Below, piece by piece: positions 37,001 through 50,900 of a stretch of 64,000 nt of DNA. Under the pieces are notes generated by a model. It made no database searches, was not told where the DNA came from, and saw only the letters and a list, made by a program, of their open reading frames with translations. The stretch covers positions 2,073,110-2,137,109 of the forward strand of contig CM032797.1 in NCBI GenBank assembly GCA_019155185.1. The letters run 5' to 3'. The translations under genes were made by a program, and so were the position numbers. Source of the DNA: Beaufortia kweichowensis. Its lineage: Eukaryota; Chordata; Actinopteri; Cypriniformes; Gastromyzontidae. Numbering within the stretch: the stretch's first letter is position 1; every line of letters starts with the position of its first letter.

Positions 37001-40000
37001 CACCGACCTAATGACTGGCCATTGATCTTATACCCGGCTCACAACCACCCAGGGGACGCATCTTCCCACTGTCCCAACCAGAATCCGAGGCCATGAGATC
37101 TTACATTCACGAGGAACTAGCCAAGGGCTTCATTCGTCCCTCTACATCCCCCGCCTCAGCTGGGTTTTTCTTTGTGAAGAAGAAGGACGGCGGTTTACGA
37201 CCCTGTATCGCCTATCGTGGCCTGAACGAGATAACAGTGAAGTTCAGATACCCCCTGCCTCTTGTGCCCGCCGCTCTGGAACAATTAAGAAAAGCTCGAT
37301 TTTTCACAAAGTTGGACTTACGTAGCGCGTACAACCTGATCCGCATCCGTGAGGGGGACGAGTGGAAGACAGCCTTTTCTACCACCTCGGGACACTATGA
37401 ATACCTCGTCATGCCCTTTGGTTTGGCCAACAGCCCGTCCGTCTTCCAAGCCTTCATCAACGAGGTATTCCGGGACATGCTCAACCGAGGGGTGATTGTT
37501 TACATTGATGACATTCTCATCTATTCTGATACCTACCAGGACCATGTCAAACACGTTCTTGCCGTGCTGCAGAGGCTGATAAAGAACCAACTCTACGCCA
37601 AGATGGAGAAGTGTGAGTTCCACCAAACGAAGGTCTCCTTTCTTGGTTACGTCATCAGTCCGGAGGGAGAGGCCATGGATGATCAGAAGGTCACAGCCGT
37701 CCTGAATTGGACACAACCCACTACACTCAAAGAACTACAACGCTTCCTTGGTTTCGCTAATTTCTACCGTCGCTTCATCAGAAACTTCAGTTCGGTCTCG
37801 GCACCCCTCACCTCCATGGTCAGAAAGGGAACCCAAAAACTCTGTTGGACCCCAGCCGCACTCGCAGCCTTCACGGATCTCAAGGCACGTTTCACCGCTG
37901 CTCCCATCTTACATCACCCGGATCCTGAGAGGGAGTTCATCGTAGAAGTGGACGCTTCGAGTACAGGTATCGGCGCCGTCCTTTCTCAACGCCAGGGGGA
38001 TCCCCCCAAGATGTACCCATGTGCATTCCTATCATACAAGTTAAGTCCTGCAGAACAGAACTATGACGTCGGCAACAGAGAGCTTTTGCCCATGAAAACG
38101 GCACTCGAGGAATGACATTGGTTAGAGGGGGCAAAATTTCCCTTCACTATACTCACCGACCATCGCAACCTGGAATACCTACAGTCAGCTAAACGTCTTA
38201 ATCATCGTCAAGCACGCTGGGCGCTCTTCTTCACTCGGTTTAACTTCAAGGTAACCTACCGCCCTGGTTCCCAAAACACGAAAGCTGATGCCCTCTCACG
38301 CCTACACGAATCCTGCTGCACCCCCATCCAGAACGAGACCATTCTCCCATCATCTGTCATTCTGGCTCCTGTCCTCTGGGACATCATGACCGAAATCACT
38401 GAAGCCCAACAACAAGACCCCCCACCCACTGCATGCCCCATCGACCGAGTCTATGTGCCCCTCTCTCTCCGCTCCCGAGTCCTCTCTCAAGTTCACTCTA
38501 ACCCCAGTTCCGGCCACCCAGGCATCACCGCTACCATTCAACTCCTCACAAACCGTTTCTGGTGGCCCACCCTACAACATGACACCATCGAGTTCATAAG
38601 GAACTGCCGACCGTGCAACATCTCCAAAGTACCACACCAACTACCCGCCGGTCTACTTCAACCACTCCCCATTCCCGTACGACCTTGGTCCCATATCGCC
38701 ATCGATTACGTCACGGACCTACCAATGTCTCAGGGGAACACGACCATACTCTCGGTCATTGATCGCTTCTCAAAGGCGTGCCGTCTCATCCCTCTGCCCA
38801 AGCTACCTTCCGCCCTAGAGACAGCGGAGAGTCTGTGCAACCAGGTCTTCCGATTTTATGGGCTACCAGAGGACATCGTCTCCGATCGGGGACCTCAATT
38901 CACCTCCCGCCTCTGGACCTCCTTCTGTAAGCTTCTGAACATCAACATCAGCCTCACGTCAGGGTATCATCCCCAAGCCAACGGCCAGGTGGAGGGGCTT
39001 AATCAAGAAATTACCCGCTTCCTACGCACCTACTGCCACAGTAATCAGCATGACTGGAGTCGATTTCTCTTCTGGGCCGAATATGCCCAGAACTCCCTCT
39101 GGAAACCTGCCACCAATCTCACCCCTTTCCAGTGCATCCTTGGCTTTCAACCACCACTGCGAGCCTTCGGAGTTACCCTCTGTCAATGCCTGGATGCGAC
39201 GCAGCGAGGACACCTGGAACGAGGCTCATGTCCACCTTCAGAGAGCCGTTCGCCGCACCCAGAACAACGCCGACCGCCACCGACGTCCCGGGGCCATCTA
39301 CGAACCAGGCCAATGGGTATGGCTATCTAAGCGAGATCTTCATCTCCGGCAACCTTGCAAGAAGCTCAGTCCCAGGTACGTGGGTCCATTCAAAATTATC
39401 TGACAAATAACCCCTGTATCTTACTGACTTGAACTCCCTGCTCAATACCGTATCTCACCCACCTTTCATATCTCCTTTCTCAAGCCCGCTGGTGACCAGG
39501 AAGGAGTGGAGAACCTAGAGGGGACCGAGAACCAGAGCACCCCTCCGCTCATGGTGGACGGCGAGGAGGCCTATCGGGTCAATGTAATATTAGACTCTAG
39601 ACGCCGAGGTCAAGAACTGCAATACCTGGTGGACTGGGAGGGCTACGGCCCCGAAGAACGATCCTGGGTCAGATCCTCTGACATCTTGGACCCTTCACTA
39701 ACCGACGATTTCCACCGCACTCACCCAGGAAAACCGGCCCCAAGACCCAGGGGGAGACCTCGGCGTCCGAATCCTCCTCGCTCGCAGGGGGGGGGCTCTG
39801 TCACGAACTCGGTCTCTGTGGCTCCCTCCGATCACCACCAGCGGGAGCCCTCTCCGGATTATTGACTTTCCCCCACGGACTACACGCCCCCACAATTCCC
39901 CGCGCCTGGGCTGAACTCCGACCCGGGTGTCGGCCATTTTGTATCGCTCTGGGTATTTAAGCCGTACTTACACGCAGACTTTCGCGAAGTCTTGATTTGC

Positions 40001-41905
40001 CCCGGCTATCATTTCTGAGCGTTTTCATGGTTATTGGATTACTCGTTGCTGTCTCGGATTGTTCACTGGATTAACGATTGATATCTGCCTGCCCCGACTT
40101 ACCTGCCGTGTTTACCGGATCCACAATTGTTGTCTGCCGGCCCCGGACCTATCTGCTTTGTTTACTGGATTTACGATTGCTTGCCGCCTGCCCCGATCTC
40201 CTGCCTGGACTTTACTACTCTTTGCTCTGTCTCCGTTGTTCCCGTTTTACCCCTGCCTGACCTTTTTGCTGTTGTTATTGTTCTCGTCTTGAATAAAGTT
40301 GCAAATGGATCACACTCCGCGTGCCGCCTCGTTACACGCTCAAAGCAATAGCTTTCAGATTTTGGGACTTAATTTTGCATACATGCATTTCACAGATGCT
40401 TTTCTCCAAAGCATTTTACAAAGCATTTAAATATGTAGAAGTTCAAGTACTGTATACAGTAGCATTTCATTTTTGCATCTTATAACTGTAGAAATATAAT
40501 ATGATCCTTTGACATTGAATGAATGTAAGTGAGGTAGATGTTCTAAATATTAATGGGAGAAAAGCAGTAAATTATGCTGAAAATAACAAGCTTGACATTT
40601 TCACTGCTGCATTAATATATGTTTACCGTATATCCATTGATGTTATACAAAAAGCCTTTAGTCTTCATGAGCGCTTTGAATGCAAACCACAAAATATAAC
40701 CAAAATCTTTCTACAAGCTTTTTTCATAATACAATCTAAAACTTAGAATTTGGATTAAACCCCATAATATATTAAATGATACATTAATGGAATATCAATT
40801 TTGTTGATGGGTATAACGTTAATACTGTTTAATGTTAAACTGTTTTAAAATAAATGGTGTTAAAACAGATACTTTTAGAAGTGCAAAAGTAAATAACACT
40901 TAACTTTAATTTACTATTTTTATAGTGGAATATTGAACATTTGTAATATTTCATTTAAAGTTACATACAGGTAAAATGTAATAAAAAAAAGTTTCTTTTA
41001 AATTTATTTTAAAAAGATTTTCTATCCCCCCAGTTTGAGAAACACTGATTTAAATAGTCAAATTATTATTATATAAGTTAAAGGTGTCTTTGGTTGGTTT
41101 TATTTTTAGTCATTTTTCACTTATTTTGTACAATAAGAACATTAAGTGGACATATGAAGTAGTATGAAAAATACAATTATGTATTTGCTAAAAACTACTA
41201 CAGGTTTTAAAAAGATTTTCTGTACCCATTTAAATGACATTGGATTTAACGGAATAATACAATATAACAGCATAACAATAGCAGTACAATAAGGCAACAT
41301 TATTCTGTACTGTATAATAAACTGTATTCTGTATGGGGTTTTTTTTATCAGTAGAACTTAAGGGCTTTCCTATTGATAACATACAGACCTTTATAAGAAC
41401 GGGTAAAATGTAAGCTTTTTTGAATGACCTTTAAGTATTATTTTGTTTGTTTCCATAAGAGAATCAAAATTGTTAAGTTTTAAGCTGAAATAGCCTACTT
41501 TTAACCTTTTTACTCTTAAACTTCTCTTTAATCCTCCAGTAGTTTCACTTTAAACTGTTCACATTTTACAGCCTAACAAGCTCAAGCTGTGTCTAAATAT
41601 GTGTCATTTGAGCTAAGAGGATCAAGCATCACATGCATCTGCTGATGTGTGTTTTCCAAGCTCCTGGTGTTTGATTACTTAGGAGGTCTCTTCTAATGAC
41701 CCATTTGTTAAATCTCTCTGTTAAATGTTTTATCTGGGATTGATGTAGCTTATTAGTTTATTGTATGCGGCATTGTCTGCTTGCATGTTGTTATGGTTGT
41801 TATTGTACAGACTGTTTGTTTGTTATCTTTGCTATATACTTATATGTTGTATACTTACTATATAGTTTGTATTAATTGGCCAGTTACAACAATATATATA
41901 TATAT

Positions 41906-41953
<48 letters not shown>

Positions 41954-44900
41954 TAGTGACGCATTGACATAAATTCTTTGCAGTGTGTACAGAACCGAAC
42001 AAAACAACTAGTTAATAAAATAATGTATTTAAACATGCATCAAAGATGCTTGTGTCTCTCTTCTGTATGCATCGTACAAAATAACCTAAACAAAACTAAA
42101 TAAAACCTAATGCTTAATGTTGAAAATAGGATCCCAGTAGCGCCACCAGCCACTTTCCATGTTTTTAACTCCAAAAAGTGTCTATCTTTATAATAGAAGA
42201 CAAACCAACAAGCCCAAAATGCTATTTTATTTTTTATAAGTGGACATGGCAACACAGCAAGTGAACATTCTGTTTAGCTGTGTTCTGAACATAAACAAAA
42301 CACAACATCTCTGTCAGAGATGTAAGTTTTCCCAGACATAACTAGATTTTTGCTATTATTATTACTTTCAAAAATAGCAGATAGCAAATGTTATTGGTTT
42401 GGATTTCATGTTTCTTGTTCACAGCTGGAATGATCATTCAGGGAATTCACTTCTGCGTGTAAATGCGGTTGTCACTGCTAAAACTTACCTGTACTGTATA
42501 CTTTATTAAATGAAATGAACTCTTTTTGAGAATGCCATATAGTGTAAACCTGACTTACCTGAACACACCCCTTATCTGCCATTGGTTGGTAAAATAGATC
42601 CATAGTACCATCCTAATTTCTGTAATTATTTAGTGTTGTCAAGTGTTGCTACATGCCACAGAGCTTGTTTAGACTAAATGAAGCTAATTTTTTTAAGTCA
42701 TGTTTCTTCATTTGTTTAATTCAATAATCCAGTTCAGGGTCTCTACATCCATATGTCAATGAGTGATTTTGGTGATTATGTATAAAAGAAGGATATATGT
42801 AAGTCTTCACCTCAGTGCCTCTAAACCCCTGAAACAGAAACTCATAAAGCACAACAAAAAATGACCAGCAGGACCATACATAAAGGGAAAAGAGCCTGTA
42901 TTTGCAACATAAGGGTCCTTAAACGTGTGATTTAAACAATGGTACCTCTTAAGACATCATAAGGGCTTGAGACTGTATACAGGACCATCAGCTTCTTATT
43001 CCCTGAGTGTGTTTTATCCTTCTCTAGATGGATCTTCAATGGCATTGTTATTTTTAGTCCTCTTCTTGGGAGGAACTGTTTAATTGTTCATTGTAGCCTA
43101 TGCTCATTATTTACAATGGAACTCCTTCATCTTTCTTTGTATGCATCACATTAAAATGATTAACTTCTGCAATGCTTTCATCCAGAACATCAATGTATTC
43201 AGATGTTAGATAGCAGGGTATGTACTGTAAGAGAAAAGATTTTCTAATTTAATGATTATATTCTCTAGAAGGAGGGCAATTGTAACATGTATTTTTTTCC
43301 ATTAAAATTTTAAGACAATTATATGTAAATGAAACATACAGGGTATATGTTGTAACATATATTAACAATTAAATTTTCTTACACAAAACATTTTAGTTAC
43401 ATTATAGTGAAAATGTAACCTAGAAGTAAAATTAAACAATTACTTTATCAAAATAAGTATTCAGTTAACCACTGCTAACCTAATTTTATATGCATATTTA
43501 TAAAATGCAAAATTTCTCTGACATTGTTCGCAACAACATGACCCATATGTGCATACAGGTGGTGAACACATGAACACTAACACACTAGTCTCATGGGCTT
43601 CATGACTGCATGATCATGTCTGAATGAATCACAGTCACGCTTTATCTATTCGTGTTTCTCTCCACAGGTCAGGGCCGCAGCGAACAGGCACTGATTCAGC
43701 GCTTCAGGGGAGATGGCATCAGTTACAAGGCCAAGCTGATTGGCATTGATGATGTGACGGCCGCACGTGGAGACAAGCTGTGCCAGGACTCAATGATGAA
43801 GCTGAAGGTCAGATCTGTGACAGCAAAGAACACCGTGTGATGTAACACAAACTTAGGCTGAAATTAGGCTGTAATCTCAAGCTACAGTGTAATTACAGCA
43901 TAATGCTGGATTAACATTATTTGTTGGCCATGCAAACAAATTCCATTTATTTTTTGCCACTAGTGGAGCAGAACTTGTAACAACCCTAAAATCAGAGATA
44001 TGACAGATTAATAAGAATGTTGTTCTACCTTTTAACGCTTGGGAAATATGACAAGTTCATATACTGTAGGCAGTAAATGCAGAATGTTGACGTCATTGCA
44101 CCTCTGGTGTGTGCATTAAGCCATAGGAGGGCAAAGATAACAATAATTATGAACTAGTGCAGAATTGCTTTATGACTTTCGTGACCTGCTTAGAGCTCCA
44201 CGCTGGTGTGTCTCTGAAAAATAAACTTTTCCTGTGTGTGATGTTGAAATACTGAAGGATGCAATATGATGTTCAATTTTCATATCTAGTGAGCTGTCTC
44301 ACTGTCAACTCTTTCATATGTGATTGATACGGATATCAACACCATTAACAGTCACCAGAGCGTGCCACACAAAAACTGATTATCATAGTCAATTTGCAGC
44401 GGCATGTTTAAAGATTGAAATTTTGGTACTATGACAACAACAAAAATAAATACTGAATGCAGTAGAATATATGTGCACATTTTCCTCTTGCTCACATATT
44501 CAATGGATTTTTTCCTGAGCTGGCCGCAGTGCATTCAGGGATTACTTTATATCTGCAATGCATGAAATGCTGCAATAAATCTCATAAATGGACACATGAA
44601 AATTAAAATAAAATAACAGTTTCATGTTCTTTATATCTTCTTCAAAAAGTCATCATTTCACCATTTGTTGGGTATTGTTGATTCCGGTCTCTTTCCTCTT
44701 AAAACGTGTTCTTTTGTGTCAAATTTATAACTCGTATATGTGACCCTGGACCACAAAACCAGTCATATGTTGCACAGGTATATTGGTATGGATAAAAATT
44801 ATGAATTTTTCTTTTGTGCCAAAAAGCATTAGGATATTTAAAGATCATGTTCCATAAATATATTTTGTAAATTTCCTTAAATAAAAGGCGATTTTCTCAA

Positions 44901-47900
44901 TATTTGGAATTTTTGCACCCTCAGATTTCAGATTTTCAAATAGTTGTATCTCGTAACAAACCGTACATAGATGGAAAGCTTAATTATTCATTTTTTAGAT
45001 TATGCATAAATCTCAATTTTGAAAAATTTACACTTGACTGGTTTTGTGGTCCATGGTCACATATTTCCATTTTTTAGATAACCCGTGTATAGATATTTTT
45101 GACGCTGGAAATTATCAACAGGGGTTTAGTAAAATATAAACAGATAATTCAGAACATTGGGGCACAGTTTTCTGGACAAATCGGTTTGTTCCGGGTCTAT
45201 AGTTTCTACAGGGTAAAAGAGCAATGGCTTTCCAATAGTCTTCCCACAATGCCATGGATTTGTTTTCCATTTTGCCATGGAATGCCCTCTTTGTTCTTGA
45301 GTCACTGTTGAAACAGGACCACTGGCACTGATAGCTATTAATGTGTGTGTGTTCAGCTGTTAAAGATTGGATTGAGAGAGATGTCAAATGATCAAACCCA
45401 ATCTGAATGACCAAAGAATGTGTTAAGGATTGCTTTTCATTATACAACAAAAGGCCAAGAAAATTAAAAAGTCTATTTCAGAAGTTGCAGTCAGCACAAT
45501 CTTTGTCTATTATGCACTCAAAGAACATTAGCAGTCTGTGATTTAGACACTTCACTATCAACTCTTTTATAGTGCTGAATGCAAAGGAACAAAAGCCGCC
45601 TGATAAAATGATTTCAGATGAGGTGTTAGTTGTGTAACCTGTGAATCTATCCACTATTCACACTGTGTCAACCATTATATTCCTCTTGAGAAGATGCAAA
45701 TTTACCTTTACTGCAGAATTATTCATTGCCCTCCTTTTGCTTCTACAGGGAATCGCTGCTTCAGCACGGTCAAAAGGGAATCATAAACAGAGAATTTTCT
45801 TGACTGTGTCCTTTGGTGGAATCAAGATTTATGATGAGAGATCAGGGGTGAGTTGAGGACCCTAATCATTCAAATACACCAGAACACCACAGCTCATTAT
45901 TATATCATGGTCTAAATTTCCATTTTTTGGTGGGAGCAAAAAAAACATTCTGTTATTGGTGTGTGTCTCTTTAAAGATAAATGAACTGCTGGTCCCTGCC
46001 TCTTTCCAGCAGAGAGAATGAAGCTGTATGAGCTTCCAGTAACAACAAAACTAAGTAACGGCTAAAGAGAGTCACATAAAGTGCATGTGAAGCACTGTGT
46101 CATGTCTTGAAAAATGGAATACGTTGGTTTCTGAGTAAACAGACACCAGACAAAAGCATCACATATTTAAAAACATTGTTTATTGTAGAGACACCGTTGC
46201 TGAGATGCGACTGGAAACTGAAAATCCAGTTGTGGCACAGAGCAAAATTTACATCAGTTACAAATTAATGATAATTAATTTCATATGATAACATGATATT
46301 TAGACAATAAAACAATCACTTTACTGCATTCTTTAATGTTCAGCTATGAATTATGTAGAGATGGTATAACAGAGAAATGACAACATATCTTTGGTTTCTG
46401 GGTCAGTGTACAGTCTCAAAGACAGTGCTTACTTTATATGATGAAATTCTATCAATCCACAGGTCTTACAACACCACCACTCAGTCCATGAGATCTCCTA
46501 TATTGCCAAAGACACAAGGGACCATCGCGCATTTGGCTATGTGTGCGGAAAAAAAGGCAACCACAAATTTGTGGCAATCAAGACGAGCCATTCGGTTAGT
46601 ACATTTTTATCCTTACCTTTCCTATCATTATAATGTTAAGTAATTAAAGCTGTTAACCTAATTTATCCTTTTTGTTATAGGCAGAGCCAGTAATACTGGA
46701 CCTGCGTGACCTGTTCACACTTGTCTATGACATCAAACAGAGGGAGGAGTCACAGAAGAAGTCTCAGAAGGATCAGAAACACTGTGATCAAGCCATCTAT
46801 CAGGTAACAACTTTGTTGATCCTAACAACTAAACTCAATTTTTTGAACACATCAATAGTCATTTTCGTGAATAAAAACTGTAAAATTGCAATAAAGTTGT
46901 AGTACAGTAAACATCTTATGATAAATGTGCTGTAAAAGCAAACATCAGTGCACCAGAAGGCACGTTGAACTCATGTAATGTGTGGATTTTCTACTAGAAC
47001 CACAGGTACTGTCATTACAAGTGGGAGGAGAATTTCTGTCCCCTGTGGAATGCTAAAGAGAAGGCATTTCTTCACGCTTCAAGTTCTCTCTGCTGCAGTT
47101 TCAGAACCAATGTAATTGGAATCCCTACTAAGCTCAAAGCCCCACAGGAACTGTAGACCAGCATCCCAGGCGGGTAGAGGCACCTGTAACCTCTGTGGAC
47201 CTTTTTATATTGCACGGCAATATAGTAATGTGACTGGGGTGGCTCCGGCCATGTAGGGCAAGAGACAGCATCGGCAGGGATGGCAGAGCGGGCTCTGCCT
47301 AGGGAAAGATGCACTGTCTTAAGTGACAGGAACTTCAGCTTCACAGATTTGGTTTGAAGAGGGGCCACCTGAGAGTGACTCAAAGAGTGCCCTGTTTCCT
47401 CAGTGAAATCTGCCAGGGGGAAGCTGTGGCGAGTAGCATGAGTTCCGGGAACCAGTTTGGGCCAGTAGGGTGCAACAAGTAGGACTTGCTGCTCGTCCTC
47501 CCTGAGGTGAACATCTGCACTAAGGGCACACTAAGAAAGCAGGATTGTAAGTTTGGCAACAGGCTGTAGTGATCGCCAATCCATCCACGCATGACGCGGC
47601 ACCACAACCATCTTGGAACTCAGTGCTGAAGCAGCTTCATATGGAGTAGTCCCAGTGGTGTTACAGCCGCTGCAGGCACCATATGCCCCAGGAGCCTCTG
47701 AAATAGTTTAAGTGGAGCCGGAGTTCTGTGCTTGAGTGTGTCCAAGCAGTTGAGCAATGACTAAGCACGTTCCTCCATGAGGCATGCAGTTAGGTTGACC
47801 GAATCCAACTCCTGGCGAGAAATAAGATCATATGCATGGGGGACCTAGTTCAAATATGCTCGCCCCTCAAATGCGAAGCGCAGGAACGGCCTGTGTCGAG

Positions 47901-50900
47901 GGAGAATGGAGACATTGAAGTACACATTCTTCAGGTCAATCGCTGCAAAACAATCCTGGGGGCAGACGCATGAAAAGATGCGTTTTGCGTCAGCATTTTA
48001 AATGAAAGCCTGTGGTTTAGAGGGCACAGATCCAGGATCGGCCATAATCCCCTGCCCTTCTTGGGGACAATGAAGTAGGGGCTGTAGAACCCCGACCTCA
48101 TATCGGCTGGAGGGACCAGCTCTATTGCATCCTTCGCCAGTAGGATTGTGATCTCTGTACACATAACAGGGGCATTGTTGGTTGATACAGAAGTGAACCG
48201 GACACCCCTGAACTTGGGCGGGCGCCGGAACTGAATGGCGTAGACGAGCCTGATGGTCCATAGGAGCCAGCGAGACGATGTAAGAAGTGCTCGCCAGGCT
48301 TCCAGGGAGTGGTACCAGTGGGACCACAGGCGTACCCGTGGGGGGAAAGCGTGGCGAAACACTGTGAGGCTTGCAGAGAACACAGAAGAAGGCTGGTTGT
48401 CCTCGGACCGATTGGAGAGGAAGGGGAGGGTGGCCAGGCATAGTGTGGCACGCCAAGCCCCTAAACTCTCTTGAGACTCAGAGGAGGGGGAAACTGCTCC
48501 TTGATTGAATATTTGGGTTCTGGTACCAGGGGAAGGAGCACTGCAGTCAGCGTCTCTTAAGGAGCTCTTCCCACCTCTGAGTCGCCCGTCTCAGGGCCGT
48601 TTAGGCTTCCTCTTCCCGCCGGATGTCGAACTGCCATACTCTTTTACTATAGATATAGTTTAGTAAATATTTTTATTCAATTCTAAAATTTTACTTCTTG
48701 TTTGTTATAAACTAATTTTACTTTGCAAGTGCCATTTGTTTTTTTATTTCTCTGTGGCATTACTCTGTTTGTACTTACACCAAAACTGATATAAAGACAA
48801 CTTCATGTTTATAATATTGCTAATATTTTAAATGTTTCTGATATTTCTTTACCAATATGATTTACCCATTATGCTTGTTTATGTCAATGGCTGACACAGA
48901 CCATTTTGGAAGATGAGATTGATGATCCAGTTTATCAGGTGAGAAAAATTCACGCTTTACAAGCCTGAGCAATTACCATGAACATTTAGACTGCTTGATT
49001 TGTCATTTAACCCCTCCATGTCAGTGTTCTTGATATTTTTGTGGTAGACACTCCTCTGTTAACCATTCAGCTCCTGTCATTGTTGGTGTATTGATATGCA
49101 GTCATATTTTGTTGTGTTGTGCGTATGTTTTAGTCATACACAACCACACCAGATGTACTCTGATCGTTTGAACCCAGTGCTCTTTTGCTCACACTGAAAA
49201 CAGACAACCTTAACTGTCTTTTCAATTATCATACTTCTCTCACCAGTATGAAAATAGGATAGCACTTCTTTTGTACCACAATTGAAAATTAAATTGATGC
49301 GAGACCTATCCAATGCATGATATTTTATGACTCTAGAGAAAAATGAAATTATTTAAAGGTTGGTATTTTATATTTGATAACTTAAAACAAATTATTGATT
49401 TTGGTTTCACTAAAAATTCTTAGGAGAAATAAAAATGTAAAAAAATTCTAAGAATATATGACATTGCTAAGACTATAGAGGTGCAAAATTAATGACATTG
49501 ATATTTACAGAAATGCTAGGGGAGAAACCAGGGTCTTGAATTAAAGACATTGCATTTGCTCACCCTACTGTCTAGAAAACAATTGAGAAATTCTCATTTC
49601 CATTTTTCTGTCATATGACATTACCTTTAATGAAAAGAAGATATAGTGGTGACTTACTATACCACTGTACAGATGGTATAGTGAGTCAGTATCAAATGTT
49701 GCTGTCAATTTCTGATTGGTTCCCTTTGGGGCCTCTCTCATTTTTTTTCTCAACATAGTACATTGTGTTTGAAGCCGGACACGAGCCCCCCCGTTGCCAC
49801 CAATCAGAAGAGAGCGTTTACCAGGTACTTTGTTAAGCCCCTCCCTTCTTCGACCACATATCTTTAGTTGTAGTATTACAAAAATGGATATGATGCATAT
49901 GGTATAAAGTTAAACAATGTAGTATTTCCCAAATACAGAAAATACATAAATTGTTTATTTCAGTGTACCATTTTTTTTACTATCCTTGCTAATTATATTT
50001 ATAAATTTGAATAAAAAGATCTCAGAATTTCTGGATACCCTTTTGGTTATTTTAGGTCAGATTTTGAATCCCAATTTTATATTAAGATGAATGTTTTTAT
50101 AACTTTCAATAATTTTTAGGTCCCCACAAGTCACCAGAAAGAAGAGATCTATGACGTTCCAAAACGCCATTTTATGACTGTAGGTGTTCTTGTACCTAAG
50201 ACATTCACCCAACCTCCCCGACCCATTCCACCCTTAAACAAACCTCTCAATCTCCTCTTACTTCTGTATATCTCCTTGATCCTATAGCAAACATGTGTTA
50301 TTAATTCATTACAAGTTGTTCATGGTTCAAATATTACAGCAAGACGTTTATGAAATAAAAACAGACAAGGGAAACCAACAGTGGGCTTGTGAGAGGTTTG
50401 TTTATTTTGTTGAAATCAATATGTTTATGTACTGCATTTAATAGGAATACAGAATTATCGAAGAGATCGATTTTTAAAACAAAGAAAGGAAATAAAAAGA
50501 TGATTAGCTACAAAAGTACTTTCATGATTGCATGGAAAAGTTATTTGTTGTGGCTAATAAGCAATAACTTATGCCGACATGTATCATTTCACTATTTTTC
50601 AGTTTATTAATTGTATAACTATTCAGCTTTGTAGAAGGACGCAGACATGCGTTATAAAATCCCAGCCAGATAAGTCAAACTGAGGCTTGTTTTTACAAGA
50701 ATGAATCCATGAAAAACTGTTGCTATCAGTCCATTTTACATAGTATTATTGCTTGTCTGTTCATTCAGTTGGAGCCTATCGAGTGCCTGGAAACCCACTG
50801 ACATAAATCTCAATGTTTCCTGACAAACATTGATCATGCTTGAATCTTTGAGCACTCAAGTCTTCTGCTGTCATGTGAAGAAGGCAAAAGTCCTTTTGCT

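Larger units (their letters stand above)
35079..40341 (+). mobile_element. complete Ty3/Gypsy chromovirus LTR retrotransposon with 5-bp target duplication, disabled
   Basis: The element occupies 35084-40336. It has two LTRs starting TGTCACGAAC and ending CGTTACA, and is flanked on both sides by CGCTC (35079-35083 and 40337-40341), the 5-bp duplication typical of LTR elements. The order is gag with zinc knuckle, protease, RT, RNase H, integrase, chromodomain. This is the chromovirus arrangement and there is no envelope gene. The coding region is broken by frameshifts in gag, at the protease-RT junction and late in integrase, and by stops including TGA at 38113-38115, so it cannot be autonomous. 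It sits in the first dab1 coding intron in the same orientation as the gene. Its high GC content contrasts sharply with the host DNA. Confidence 0.95.
43808..45748 (+). other. dab1 intron with nested repeats
   Basis: Contains an inverted copy of the dispersed repeat (about 44600-45090) with a small inverted-repeat transposon inserted inside it; both are listed separately. Nothing else recognised. Confidence 0.55.

Noticed and set aside
40059..40351. Open frames repeated from 35359-35600
   Set aside because: They are duplicate readings of the chromovirus LTR sequence and encode nothing known.
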